Assembly: GCF_921293095.1 (NCBI RefSeq)
Contig: NC_060249.1
Location: 83,401,907-83,465,906 of the forward strand
DNA: 64,000 nt
Direction of reading: 5' to 3'
Origin: Ischnura elegans
Taxonomy: Eukaryota > Arthropoda > Insecta > Odonata > Coenagrionidae
The position numbers were made by a program, and so were the translations under genes. The stretch's first letter is position 1. The number at the start of each line of letters is the position of its first letter. The notes under the pieces were generated by a model. It was given only the letters and a program-made list of their open reading frames with translations. It searched no databases and was not told the DNA's origin. Below are positions 1 to 10,274 of the stretch, piece by piece.

Positions 1-917
1 AATACCATGAGATATAACTTTTAGTTTCAAGTTCTGAGGAAGCTCATTAAGTATTACTTATAAATTCTTACATAATATCGCTAAATTTAAATCCTAAAAT
101 TAAACCCATACAGAACATGTCCATAATCAATTGCGATATGAATTGGTTAATTTGGTTTGAATATTCGCCTAGGAACCCAACAGAGCTAGCGAAATGGATT
201 TCAGGTGTAATGAGGGAGAATGTAACCCGACTTATGCATGGCAGATATTGCAGTAACAGTGTAGGAGAATCTATCAAAATTTCGGCTGTGGTCAGAGACA
301 ATTTACCAGCGAGCAATGTAAGCTAAGGCGTAAATATACAATTTCCCTGTCCATCCTAATTAATCTACCAAAATCTTCGCTGAATAATGATGAGGAAAAA
401 TAGCCTTAGTTCTGCGGCAGAGGAGGTAGGTCAATTCTGCCACTAGTATGATTAACTCTCGAGATAAATATAGCATGGGGAATTCCCTTTTTATTTAGAA
501 TGACTTCAGACGAACACCTAAGCATATCCACATTAAATATTCATTGCCATTACAATCCTACGTTGGAGAGCAATGAGTGAACTGTGCACTAGACTGCACC
601 GTATACGAGCCGTAGTTCAGCAACATCCTCCCCAAATAAGTCATGACTGAAGCGGAAAGTTTACGAACTCTTAAGCTAAGGTGCGTACGAGGAATGCATA
701 GATAAAAACAATAGATTTTTTTAAATTATCATACAAAAAAGAGGGTAAACTCTTTAAGTTATCTACAAAAGAGTTTTTAAGTATTACCTCAGTGGATTTT
801 CTTAGGAGATTAATAAAACCCCAGGTACTTAACGAGGGGAATCCAACCTCGAGGATAAGGGATATTACGTTGCTGATGGAATTAGTGCTAATCTTAATAC
901 TTTCATTCGCCCCAGGC
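1..917. other. AT-rich stretch, no gene recognised
   Basis: Only short overlapping open frames on both strands are present (69-82 codons near 68-326). None resembles a known protein and none has convincing splice context. No repeat with clear ends was found. Confidence 0.5.
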
Positions 918-1399
918 CAGAGGTCTGCAAACTTTTAAATATAAGGGCCACATTATATAGTTCCCACATTTATGTGGGCCGAAGGAGTAAAAAATAAAAA
1001 TAACACAAATAAGTGACAGTTAATTTCCTCAAAAATTCGAGTATAAACATGACAATTTTAAAAAAATATATCGTTTCAGGATAAGCTAAATAGATTCCTG
1101 CCTTTAGTTTTATGCAACCATTTATTTAGCGCGACGAATGATACTATCGTTTTGACTACAAAATTTCATTAAAATCAGGTTCCTGATTAGACGAGCCTAT
1201 TGTAAGAATTTATTTAATCAGACAAATTTGCTCGACAGATTAATTTCACATAGCTCTCAATAATTCCCCAGCTTTGAAGGATTGAGCGATGCCAGCCGTA
1301 CGATGAATATTTTTAAGGCCAAAGGATTTGTTTGGCTGGTCGGATGAAATTATGTGTCGGGCCGGATGTGGCCCGCGGGCCATAGTTCGGAGACCTCTT
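918..1399. mobile_element. hAT-like MITE
   Basis: The left end reads CAGAGGTCTGCAAACTTTT and the right end, read in reverse, AAGAGGTCTCCGAACTAT. This is the imperfect inverted terminus typical of hAT non-autonomous elements. Subterminal GGGCCACAT and ATGTGGCCCGCGGGCC boxes face each other. The 8-bp flanks (910-917 and 1400-1407) agree at only 5 of 8 positions, so the insertion is old or the boundary is off by a base. No coding capacity. Confidence 0.65.
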
Positions 1400-2587
1400 T
1401 CCTACGCGTACTCAGATGCTCTTAGCACTAGCCTCTTCCCCCATGAGAGAAATTTGATTGAGCTGTAAAGATCCAGGAGTACCGTCAGAATTTCAGTGAA
1501 AATTCTGCTCAAGGACACCTTCCCCAAACGTGAGGCACAAAAACCGTACTCTGCCGCCCGGACCTCGTCTTGTTGACAGTCGATCTATAATACAGGACAA
1601 TGTTTTTACCCTCCTCCTCTCGCCTCACTTTTCCAAGGGTCATGCATAAATCTGTAACTCCAAGACTTCATTATTAAATCCAGTCGTTAGGTACATGCAT
1701 ACATCGATATGCAAGACTTTTAAATTAAAGGTTTTCCCCGTAAACAGCAACAAGTTAAATTTAAAAGTTACTTTTCTGAAAAAGCTACTGATTTAAGTTA
1801 AAATTAAAAAAGTAACTTAGAGGTTATACATTTTTTAGTGACTTAAAAAAGTCACAAAGAAACTTTTCACTATTACGACAATATAAATGCAAACTCAAAG
1901 TTCAAGAATAACATGTTTAACTCTAATTTAAAAAGTCACACAAATCTTGATAACATTCTCATTTCAAAATTGGTATCCGGCATCCGTCTTCAGCTCTCCG
2001 AAAAAAGAAGCCCCACAGAACTTAAAGTTCTTCCACACTGTGCTGATGAAGTAATATTTGATAATGACATTCCCAGATGTGTCTAGAATACCTTGAGAGT
2101 TCGTTAACAGTGCTGTTGGACAAGCTAAGATCCCAAATTCAAAAAATTGACACTCACCAAAATTTAGCGAATGAAGTAAACTGAAGTTACGCAATTTTTG
2201 GAATACATTTAGTTGGGAAGTAGTTAATGTACGTTTTAACGAATACATTTTGAATTTTTACTTTTGTAAAAGGTAAAGATTAAATTTAAAAGTTAACTAC
2301 ATTTTTTACCAATAATTTTTTCATGGTTTATCCTAACTTTACGTAGTATCTATGCCTCTTTTCGCCGTAGGAGCAGTACAAGTTTGACATTTGGTCTCCT
2401 TAGGTCCTAGTAGCCGCCGACTAGTCATGCTTGCTGTTATTAACGTTTGATCAGCGATCATCAGTTTTTCATAATAAGCATTTTTTGTGTTACCGTAAAA
2501 ATAAATCTTCCTATGGATGCATGTATTAGTCAATACAAATAAAACCTTGTGCTGCTTTATACAAGTCCAATTATCGAGTTATTAAGG
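1400..2587. other. AT-rich repeat-like stretch, no gene recognised
   Basis: The motif TTAAATTTAAAAGTTA occurs near 1755-1770 and again near 2283-2298 and may mark the edges of a repeat. A 94-codon open frame on the minus strand (1964-2248) lies between them; I do not recognise its product. Another unrecognised minus frame lies at 2339-2533. Confidence 0.35.
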
Positions 2588-2977
2588 CTAGGGAAAATGC
2601 GAGCGTTCTCGGTTCAGTTCTGGTAGGATGTAAGAACTCGTTGATATTATTTAGCTTGTGCATGAGCAAGGTCAAGTATCTTCTGATTAAGGCATAAGAC
2701 ATGTTGCGGGGGAAAGTTCTTTCAACGAATGACGGGTGCGTTTATCATCGCGACTCATCCAACTTGAGTCAGTACAGTACTCTGCTAGGGAGAATGCGAG
2801 CGTTCTCGGTTCAGTTCTGGCAGGATGTAAAGAACTCGCTGATATTATTTGACTTGTGCATGAGCAAGGTCAAGTATCATCTGATCAAGGCATAAGACAT
2901 GTTGTGGGGGAAAGTTCTTTCAACGAATGACGGGTGCGTTATCATCGCGACTCATCCAGCTTGAGTCAGTACAGTAT
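2588..2977. repeat. tandem duplication, ~197-bp unit, two copies
   Basis: The unit starting CTAGGGAAAATGCGAGCG at 2588 recurs starting CTAGGGAGAATGCGAGCG at 2785. The copies stay aligned to the end of the second near 2977 with scattered substitutions and a few single-base indels. The 64-codon frame at 2701-2895 spans the junction and is an artefact of the repeat. Confidence 0.85.
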
Positions 2978-3041
2978 TATACGAAAAAAAACAAAATTAT
3001 AACTTAAAGGGAATGGGTGCTTAGCCATTAAAGCCCTGAAA

Positions 3042-3175
3042 AATGCGAAATGACACTATAGAATTGAATTTTATTGCTATACAAGGAGTTTCAGTGCGAG
3101 GTAAGAATAATGCGAAATGACACTCCAGAATTGTATTTTATTGCTAAAAACACATTCTCAATGCGAGGTAAATTT
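3042..3175. repeat. tandem duplication, ~67-bp unit, two copies
   Basis: AATGCGAAATGACACT begins at 3042 and again at 3109. Both copies continue with a run like GAATTGNATTTTATTGCTA and end in TGCGAGGTAA. The copies are diverged, so this is a degenerate minisatellite rather than a recent duplication. Confidence 0.75.
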
Positions 3176-3753
3176 CCTATCTATTTTTGCGAATTATCAG
3201 ACGAAAAAAATCATTCATGGCAAATAAATAAGAATTACACAATATAATTGGAAATCCAAAACTTACATGAGAAAAACAATTCAAAATCCGTCACTTTAAC
3301 ATCCTTTCCCCCAAAAAAATCAAATTATCGAAAATTTCTATTTTTTGCTTGCACGTCGGAACTTGGCGGCCTCTGGCTCCTACATTATTGAAATATACAG
3401 GAATAAAATCAATTATTTGAATGCCTAATCCATATAAGGACCATGACCTAATCAAAGCCTCATTAATACTGCGTGGTATTTATTTCCGTAAGTTCCATGA
3501 TACCGCAGAAAAATTAAATTTTTATTTCCGGAGACTTTAACGGGCGACTATAATCACTCAATATGTATATCCAATGCTAACTACTCGATTTTGATTTCTT
3601 TTTCGTCCCACTTCTAATGGATTCACTAGCTTAAAGTTAGGCAGTTTTGTAGTTGCTCTCAATTTCTTCATAGGATAATTATTCATTGTAAGGCACATCA
3701 ACCTCCTCCCTTCCTAAATAATTCGAAATGTCGATTTCCGAGAATTTTGACGC

Positions 3754-3915
3754 CCGCCTCCGGATGTTGCGCTCCTCCCTCCACCCAAAGAATCCCATCC
3801 AATTTTTCTAAATGCGTAGGAAAGCAATAGCTGTGAGTTTATTTTTCTAGGACATACAGTTTTTATTTATTCCATGGTGACTGGTAAGGATTCTGAAATT
3901 TTTAAACTTATCTGG
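3754..3915. repeat. copy A of a local duplication (pre-insertion version)
   Basis: CGCCCGCCTCCGGATGTTG, then CCACCCAAAGAATCCCA, then GTGACTGGTAAGGATTCTGAA match in order segments at 5466-5505, 5841-5914 and 6215-6260. In the downstream copy these segments are split by MITEs. Here they run together, so this copy preserves the empty sites: GTGACTGG at 3877-3884, and a decayed equivalent of TACGCGTG near 3813. Confidence 0.7.
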
Positions 3916-4230
3916 ACGGAAAGGAGGAGGAACGACGAAGTGCTGGATTTAGTGGGTGAGGGTAGGCAGCTTTTAAATGAGATACAGAGGAAACAGAAGG
4001 TATGGATGGAACAAGTACTTGGCGGGGAGGGGATGTTGAAAACGGTGTTAGAGGGTAGAAGGTTAGGTAAACGAGGGAGAGGAAGGAAAAGAATAGGATT
4101 TTTAGATAGAATGAAAGGGAATAGGGCTTATTGTGAATTGAAGAAGGAAGTGCTCGAAGTGCTAGGGAAGGCGCCCAAATTCTTCTTAATTACTCCATGG
4201 AAACCTACCTTAATCGGTAGAATACTTTAA
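3874..4230 (+). mobile_element. RTE-like LINE fragment, 3' end of the ORF
   Basis: The 118-codon frame carries the usual tail of RTE-type LINE proteins: RRRNDEVLDLVGEGRQLLN, a Trp-containing segment, LKTVLEGRRLGKRGRGRKR, then LDRMKG and YCELKKE. Reverse transcriptase and endonuclease parts are absent upstream, so this is a 5'-truncated relic. Its first residues lie in the local duplication at 3754-3915 and are not part of the LINE. Family assigned from motif memory, not a search. Confidence 0.65.
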
Positions 4231-5349
4231 TAATAATCTAAAGAGGGAACCGAAGATTGCAGATTCCCATAATGGGTCGATGGAATGCCTAATAATTCAT
4301 TGGAACAGAAATTTGGGTGGGAGAGGTACTTCATTAAGTCGCCGCGGACTAATAGTCGATTGTGACGTCTTTATCTGCTCGCTATGTTATGAGGATGACA
4401 GAAATGCCATTTAGATGGGAATAATAAGATCTCGAGAAAATGATTTTTCGTTAGCTTGGGGATTTATATTTTTCAAAGTTAAATTATTAAATGTTAAAAG
4501 TTAGTAATTTAACCGCTGGCTCAAAACAGTTGGTCCCTAGTATTCTAGTCCTAAAGGACCACTTGGCAGTAATAAATTTCGTCACAATAAAATAATTTCA
4601 GAGCACAATTTTTATTGAGGTAGCATTTTGCCAAGCATTCGTCTTAAGTTTCGAAACCAAATTGAGAACTTAATGACACCCGAAATATAAGGGGAATAAA
4701 TTAGTTTTGGACTCCAAATTACATTTTTAACGGGTAATAGCACTGTATACATGTTCCTTCCCTAGCATGAATATATTCAATTTTTGCTAAACGTTCAAGT
4801 TACTCAGGTTCAAGTAGCCCTAGTCTAATCTTGCGCACATCAGTACCAATCAATTTTCTAATAGGTACACGTTGGTTTTGAAGTTCGCAAGGATTTGGCA
4901 TGTTTACAAAAAAAATATTCTGTTTTAAAGGTGTATACGACATCTTTTCTAAATTAATTAGTAATGGATCTATCTTCACTATATTATAATCGCAAGCCAT
5001 TGAAGCAGATAATAGAGGAATAACGAGAGCTCAAAGTTGGACGTGATTTTACACGCATAGAACTGGTACTAATCGAGAAAAAAATATTAGATACAAGATA
5101 ACCGAAGAGGCCGATAATTTTCTACCATAATATCATCTGATGCAGTAATAATTAGTCACTCTTTCTCGCTTTTCTATTTTCAAATCGACGTTTTCCTTTG
5201 AACGATAGACCATCTCAAACTCAGCTGCCTACCTTTTTCTACTTCTAGTAGTCTTAACCAAATTTTAGCTGGACTGAATCAGCAATTTTTCACGACAGAA
5301 AAGATAGGACGGGGAAATCTCGGGAACCACGAAATCTGAAATGTTACCA
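4231..5349. other. no gene recognised
   Basis: AT-rich sequence with only a 66-codon minus frame (4800-5000) of unknown product. The region just upstream of 5350 gave no repeat ends or splice-supported exon. Confidence 0.4.
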
Positions 5350-5465
5350 TTTCAATCTTGGTCGTATATGCGGAACACGAAAATCGCTCTTCTTCTTATT
5401 AACTCCGCGTGTGCGAGAGGCCGTGGCCGAGGCAATACGTCCCTGCCCTTAACCGTTCATCTCTG
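5350..5465. repeat. duplicated segment x, upstream copy
   Basis: TTTCAATCTTGGTCG through CGTTCATCTCTG matches 6299-6422, the segment lying directly in front of the cuticle exon splice acceptor. Copies share GAAAATCGCTCTT and GTCCCTGCCCTTAA. This copy is followed by the block at 5466 instead of a coding exon. Confidence 0.75.
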
Positions 5466-5526
5466 CGCCCCCCTCTGGATATCGCCCTCCACGCAAAGAA
5501 TCCTATAGGATTGTTATATACGCGTG

Positions 5527-5840
5527 CAGCATTGGATCCAGGATAGAGACAAAGGGGGAGGACTAGAGGGCTCTTCTTTCCTCTATACATTCGACAACTG
5601 AACAAATTTACCATTTTATCATATGTCAATTGGATACCCTAGCTCAGGGATCTCCAATTTACTAGGCCACGAGGGCCACATTCCAAGTTCCGAATAGCCC
5701 CGCGGGCTAGATAGCAAATTTGCCGATTACTGAAGTATACGATATTCGATACTTGAAACGAGTGCGCGGGCTGGATGAAAGCCCTCCGCGGGCCGTATTT
5801 TGGAGACTCCTGCCCAAGCTCATCTCAGGATCCGCCACTG
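5527..5840. mobile_element. hAT-like MITE interrupted by a second MITE
   Basis: The left end CAGCATTGGATCCAGGA and the right end (reverse) CAGTGGCGGATCCTGAG form inverted termini. Flanks TACGCGTG (5519-5526) and TACTCGTG (5841-5848) match at 7 of 8 positions, an 8-bp target-site duplication as made by hAT transposases. A second MITE sits inside at 5645-5812. The related upstream block (3754-3915) lacks the element. Confidence 0.75.
5645..5812. mobile_element. nested hAT-like MITE
   Basis: Termini CAGGGATCTCCAATTTA and, in reverse, CAGGAGTCTCCAAAATACGG. The flanks CCCTAGCT (5637-5644) and CCCAAGCT (5813-5820) agree at 7 of 8 positions. Contains facing GGGCCACAT and GCGGGCC boxes like the element at 918-1399, so the two probably belong to one family. 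It lies inside the MITE at 5527-5840 and is younger than it. Confidence 0.75.
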
Positions 5841-5914
5841 TACTCGTGGGTAAGCAACAACTATGAGCTTTTTTTTCCACGATATACATCTTTAATTCGT
5901 TCCTAGGTGACTGG

Positions 5915-6214
5915 CAGTGCTGTAGTTGGGAAAAAATTTAGGCGGTACTCACCAAAGATTGCCAACAGCTGAACATGTATTATACATCCGGCCGCGATTG
6001 AAATGTCAAACTCGAACTCTTGTATTAGTTCCAAGCTGTGCTACGAGATAACTCTGAACAAGTAAATAATCATTTCCGATTTTTCTTTCTGAAATCCACT
6101 GGACAATTTACAGTAGGGCTATTTTTTACAGATTTAAAAAGGTAGTTTAACCGGTACGCTTATAACGAGTTTGGATTTTAGGGGGTACGCCGTACCGGCC
6201 CAACGACAGCACTG
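5915..6214. mobile_element. hAT-like MITE with paralogous empty site
   Basis: Termini CAGTGCTGTAGTTGGG and, in reverse, CAGTGCTGTCGTTGGGCC. Target-site copies GTGACTGG (5907-5914) and GTAACTGG (6215-6222) match 7 of 8. The related block upstream has a single intact GTGACTGGTAAGG at 3877, which is the unoccupied site. The boundaries are therefore supported both by the duplication and by the empty site. Confidence 0.85.
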
Positions 6215-6298
6215 GTAACTGGTAAGGCCTCTGAAACTTTGAAACCTATCTACAGAGGTTGATTCCCGAAATGACTCAATCGAATACCCAAATTATCG

Positions 6299-6422
6299 TT
6301 TCAATCTTGGTCGCTTGCCCGGAATCCGAAAATCGCTCTTGTTTACCTTTACTCGGCGTGTGCAGGAGGTCGCGTGGTCGCGGCCGTGGTAATATGTCCC
6401 TGCCCTTAATCGTTCATCTCTG
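6299..6422. repeat. duplicated segment x, downstream copy (intron next to cuticle exon)
   Basis: Matches 5350-5465. It runs to within about ten bases of the splice acceptor of the cuticle exon, so part of the intron has been duplicated ~950 bp upstream. This fits remnants of tandem cuticle-gene duplication, although no second coding exon was found. Confidence 0.7.
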
Positions 6423-6433
6423 TTTGTCCACAG

Positions 6434-6718
6434 CCCCATGAACACCACCACGAGCACGGCATGCCCTTCGGCTTCGAATACGCAGTGAGTGGGACTGATC
6501 CGAAGGGATGGGCGACCGACCACTCACACCGCTCGAGGTCCGACGGCGATGAGATCATCGGCGAGTACAGGGTGCTCCTGCCTGACGGGAGGACCCAGGT
6601 GGTCCGTTACACAGCAGACTGGGCCACTGGCTACCACGCGCGCGTCAGATATGAGGGCGCCGTCAAAAGGGGCACTACCGGGAAGGCTCGACGCCAGTCC
6701 GGCGCTCGAAAATACTAA
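6434..6718 (+). CDS. Chitin-binding RR-type cuticle protein, terminal exon
   Basis: Terminal exon of a structural cuticle protein that binds chitin fibres in the exoskeleton. The exon begins after TTTGTCCACAG (AG at 6432-6433) in frame, and ends at TAA 6716-6718, giving 94 residues. It opens His-rich (PHEHHHEHGMP), then shows the Rebers-Riddiford pattern: FGFEYAVSGTDPKG, SRSDGDEIIGEYRVLLPDGR, then VVRYTADWATGYHARVRYEG, with the aromatic residues that face chitin. The R-D-G-D and Y-T-A-D-x-x-x-G-[FY] spacing is closest to the RR-2 (hard cuticle) type. The tail is basic and ends RQSGARKY. The signal-peptide exon must lie upstream, and I could not place it. The GC-rich exon contrasts with its AT-rich surroundings, as is common for these genes. 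Confidence 0.9.
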   Translation, partial: PHEHHHEHGMPFGFEYAVSGTDPKGWATDHSHRSRSDGDEIIGEYRVLLPDGRTQVVRYTADWATGYHARVRYEGAVKRGTTGKARRQSGARKY

Positions 6719-6817
6719 GCGATGAATTGGGAGACCGCTGGAGAAATTTGGGGACACCTGCACTACAAGCACTCCGATGACACAGCCACCTTTAAGCATG
6801 AGAAAAGGCATCGCACA

Positions 6818-7496
6818 TAGTGACGAAAAAATGTCGGTCGAAATCGATTTTTCGAGCAATCGATTTTCAATCGAAACTAAAAGCTTGACTTTTCAACAAA
6901 AATCGAAATTTGAACCGGACGATCGCTTAATCGAAACGATCGACTGTTCTTTTTTTTAAATTCAGTTTGCACAAAAGATTCGGAAACACTATACATTCGG
7001 AAAACACTCAGAACACTTTGAGATGCAGATAAATCGGATTCGTGCGTGAATTATTCATCATCATTAGTCAACAATCATAAAATTAGTTTGACGCATCTCT
7101 TCATTCTTTTCTCCTATCCACTAGCATTTTCCTAACGATGTATTTCTTCTCTTTTAAAATTCGAATTATTAGAAGTAAAAATTAACATATACACGCACAT
7201 TTAAGTTCTGGGATCGCCGCTTAGAACCATTTGGCTTCACTAAATGTTTTAGAAAGGCCAACTGATTACAATTCTTTCTTGATGATCGGGGGCGTGCTTT
7301 CCAATAGTACCGACCTTAGCGAAAATTCTTCCATTGGGGATGGATGCCAATGACGATAGTGGGATGGTAGTGACGCTGCTGAGATCAAACTAAATGGTCA
7401 CGATCAAAGTCGAAAAATTGATTTTTGATCAAAACTCCAAGATCAAGACTCGATCTCGATTTTCGATTCTAATCGAAATTGATTTTTCCATCACTA
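6818..7496. mobile_element. hAT-like MITE, 679 bp
   Basis: Begins TAGTGACGAAAAAATGTCGG and ends, in reverse, TAGTGATGGAAAAATCAATT. Both ends are rich in AATCGA-type repeats. The flanks ATCGCACA (6810-6817) and ATCACCCC (7497-7504) match 5 of 8, a worn target-site duplication. The open frames inside (6777-6959, 7394-7627) are repeat-driven. It starts 100 bp after the cuticle stop codon and may affect that gene's 3' UTR. Confidence 0.7.
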
Positions 7497-9333
7497 ATCA
7501 CCCCAGCAATAATACAACAGCTGTAGTAATTTTACACACTTTTTTTAATTTGCTCAACCGGTTTCAATGTTTTCATATAATTTACCTAGAGAATATTTCT
7601 ACAGCAGTTAAAATATTTCTGAATTAATTAATATCGATGAATTTCCACAAAGTGAACTCGTCGACAGTCAATCTGACTAATCACCCCCTTTTGACTAATC
7701 AAATTTTGTCGTTTTTTGCGACGAATTACGCGTTTAAAACTTCATTTACCATCTTGAAATGTCCTGGTCATAAATATTTATCAACATTTACATTCATCTA
7801 AAATGTTTAACGCCATCCAAACATTTTATATATGAGAAAAAATGAGCTATTATTATCAAATTTGAAATACAGACAAACATTGACATGGCTCTACTCCAAA
7901 TAACCTGAAAATTCAAGAGGATAGCGTAAGTTAAAAAAGAGTAATTTGTCGCGGCACAAATGTAAGCTGGGGGGAGTGATGCGGCCTCTCAATATTGGTC
8001 ACTGAACTAAATAATATTGGACAGCTGTTATCCCTCCTCGAGGGAAACCAAGAAGTTGTGCTTCCTTTGGCCCTTTTGAGAAAGAAATCGATCATCATTT
8101 AAATGCATAGGAAATCGTACTACGTTGGATTTTTTCTTGTCTCCTGAAATCAAGGGTGGATTGAGCATCACATTTAGGGGGGGTCTCGACCTATGCACGG
8201 GGAGTCTGGAATATCTCCCGGGAGAGATAGAGGCGTTTTTACAGTAGGGAGGGCTACGCTCTACGATAAATACAACTCAAACTTCTCTCGCGTTTGGGAC
8301 TAGCAGCTAAGCATTTGAATATACGCCCCCTTTAATAGGATACAAAAACTATTAAACTAATAAAACATTTATAAAAATTGGGGGGTCATAACCCCTGTGA
8401 TGTCGTACTAGTAAAAAGTTGTAAAATACTTATGTGTACATAGAGAAGAGTCAATATCAAATTTCGTACATTCTCAATGCTGATTCAGAGTCACTGAACC
8501 CGATGCATTGGAATTAGGGTACCCTTTTCCAATTAGTGAATTCGAGAAATTAAATATTCGAGATATGCAAGCATATTTCTCCACGAATCATACGATTCGG
8601 ATTAGAAAGTGATTAGGATTAACAAACATAGGGATCCATCGAGGAAGTTTGAACGGCAGGATTAGCAGTATTCTTATATCGAGTTTTGAGTAATTTCCCT
8701 GTCCCAAAATAGTTTTAAACTGCTATAATATAAATTCCCAATACTTCAGCCGATCCCGTGCATGAGATCTAGTGATTATCCCAGGTTGTTGAGGTTATAT
8801 TCTTTCGATTAGTAAAAAAATCGATTCACAATAGCGTTACTTCAACGTATACCTCCCCACTTTTTTCTCATACCCCTATTTTCACCCACAACTACAATAA
8901 AGATGAAACGAAATATAAAAAATCCCAAATCTTGTAACATTGTAAAAATATCAGAAAAACTTCTGATATTGCACTCTGAGAAAATAATGTAAATAAAAAC
9001 TTTTTTAAATACTGATTTTTATATTATTTCTTACCAACTCTTGTCCACTAAAATACGCAGTGTTTAACGTAGGAATAATAAACCATATAATTTAGAAAAC
9101 AATTTTACTTTCGCAAGCTTAATTCGAACGTAATTAATAATTAATTATGATGGCTATAAAATTCAATGTCGTGAGTTATAACAGGGAGGTCATAGGTTGA
9201 AATTTCGAAATTTCCTGATACTTTCCCTGGCATTCGTCAAAATTCCCAGGCAAAAATTTTCCTGGGCTAGGATTCATCAAGCGTGTAGATGGAAATTATT
9301 CGGATGAAAAAGTGAAATATATGTGATACGTTG
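7497..9333. other. no gene recognised
   Basis: AT-rich sequence with no ORF above 60 codons away from the MITE edge. No repeat with clear ends and no splice-supported exon were seen. Confidence 0.4.
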
Positions 9334-10060
9334 CACTCGCCAGACCGCGCCTCAGATATGCGGCAGGCATATGGTATCCTTCGCATGAAGTTAATCCCTG
9401 AACTAAATGAAGTACTAATGAGCGCTGCAAAATTCGTCGAAAACTGCTGCGAGCAAATACAGATCGTTACACAGCTTCACATGAATTAGGCTGGTAGCCG
9501 TTAGAGAATCGGATGCTACGGACTACGCCAGGAATGCTTGAGCAATGAAGAACATATGTCTCACAGAACGACAAGGAGAGCGTCATCTAAGGACCTCACA
9601 ATGTTTCAGATCCGTCATAAATGTTTTGATGTGAGAGACAGGGGCGCAGCTAACAATTAAGGTTAGCGGGGGTTTTAGGCGCAACCAATACTTGGGTGTG
9701 TGGGGGTATTGCATACCGGTCACGGTAACCAGGAGTTGCGTGGGCCCTCCTTCAGAAAAATTAATAATAATAATAATTAAAGACTAATGGTTCAAAATGG
9801 CGAGTTTTGCGGCTCGGAGGGATATTTGACTAATCCTAACACTATTCTATAAGTAATACTGATCCAATTAAGAAAAATGGATTAAACTTTAAAATTTATC
9901 TCAGCTCTGGGGAGGGGGGGGTTTAATCCCCCAAACCCCCCCCCCCCTCGCTGCGCCTCTGGTGAGAGATATACTCTCTCCTCACATTCAATGACCACGT
10001 AAAATTATGCGGCACCAATGAGTCCTTGACTCGCAGCAACCACCCAGTTTACAGAATGCT
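9334..10060 (+). mobile_element. CR1/Jockey-like LINE 3' ORF relic, split by a MITE
   Basis: One frame reads YVALARPRLRYAAGIWYPSHE, matching the conserved [LV]-V-R-P-x-L-x-Y-A-[SA]-x-[IV]-W segment after the reverse transcriptase palm in CR1/Jockey LINEs. Later frames give the LGW-x-PLE-type segment. Multiple stops and frame changes show it is dead. The tail resumes at about 9970 after the MITE at 9639-9961 with the usual basic segment. The reverse transcriptase palm is missing, so the copy is 5'-truncated. Confidence 0.6.
9639..9961. mobile_element. hAT-like MITE with perfect 8-bp target duplication
   Basis: Termini CAGGGGCGCAGC and, in reverse, CAGAGGCGCAGC. The flanks are GTGAGAGA at 9631-9638 and GTGAGAGA at 9962-9969, identical, so this is a comparatively young insertion. 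Internally it is G-rich on one side and ends in a C-run (9932-9948). It interrupts the LINE relic at 9334-10060. Confidence 0.9.
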
Positions 10061-10106
10061 AAAATTTAATTGGCGCATGTGTTTGCGTTGTCAGTGTTAA
10101 AATGTT

Positions 10107-10274
10107 GTTTGCAAGAAGAGGAAACTTAAAACAATAGGTAGTTGAGTGCAAAATCAGATTGCAGCTCGATGCAGTATTTTTATCAAATTTGTTTGCAAGA
10201 AGAGGAAACTTAAAACAATAGGTAGTTGAGTGCAAAATCAGATTGCAGCTCGATGCAATATTTTTATCAAATTT
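10107..10274. repeat. tandem duplication, 84-bp unit, two copies
   Basis: GTTTGCAAGAAGAGGAAACT starts at 10107 and at 10191. The copies are nearly identical (one clear difference, CAGTATT versus CAATATT), so the duplication is recent. A 99-codon minus frame across it shows the duplication as a repeated peptide and is not evidence of a gene. Confidence 0.9.
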
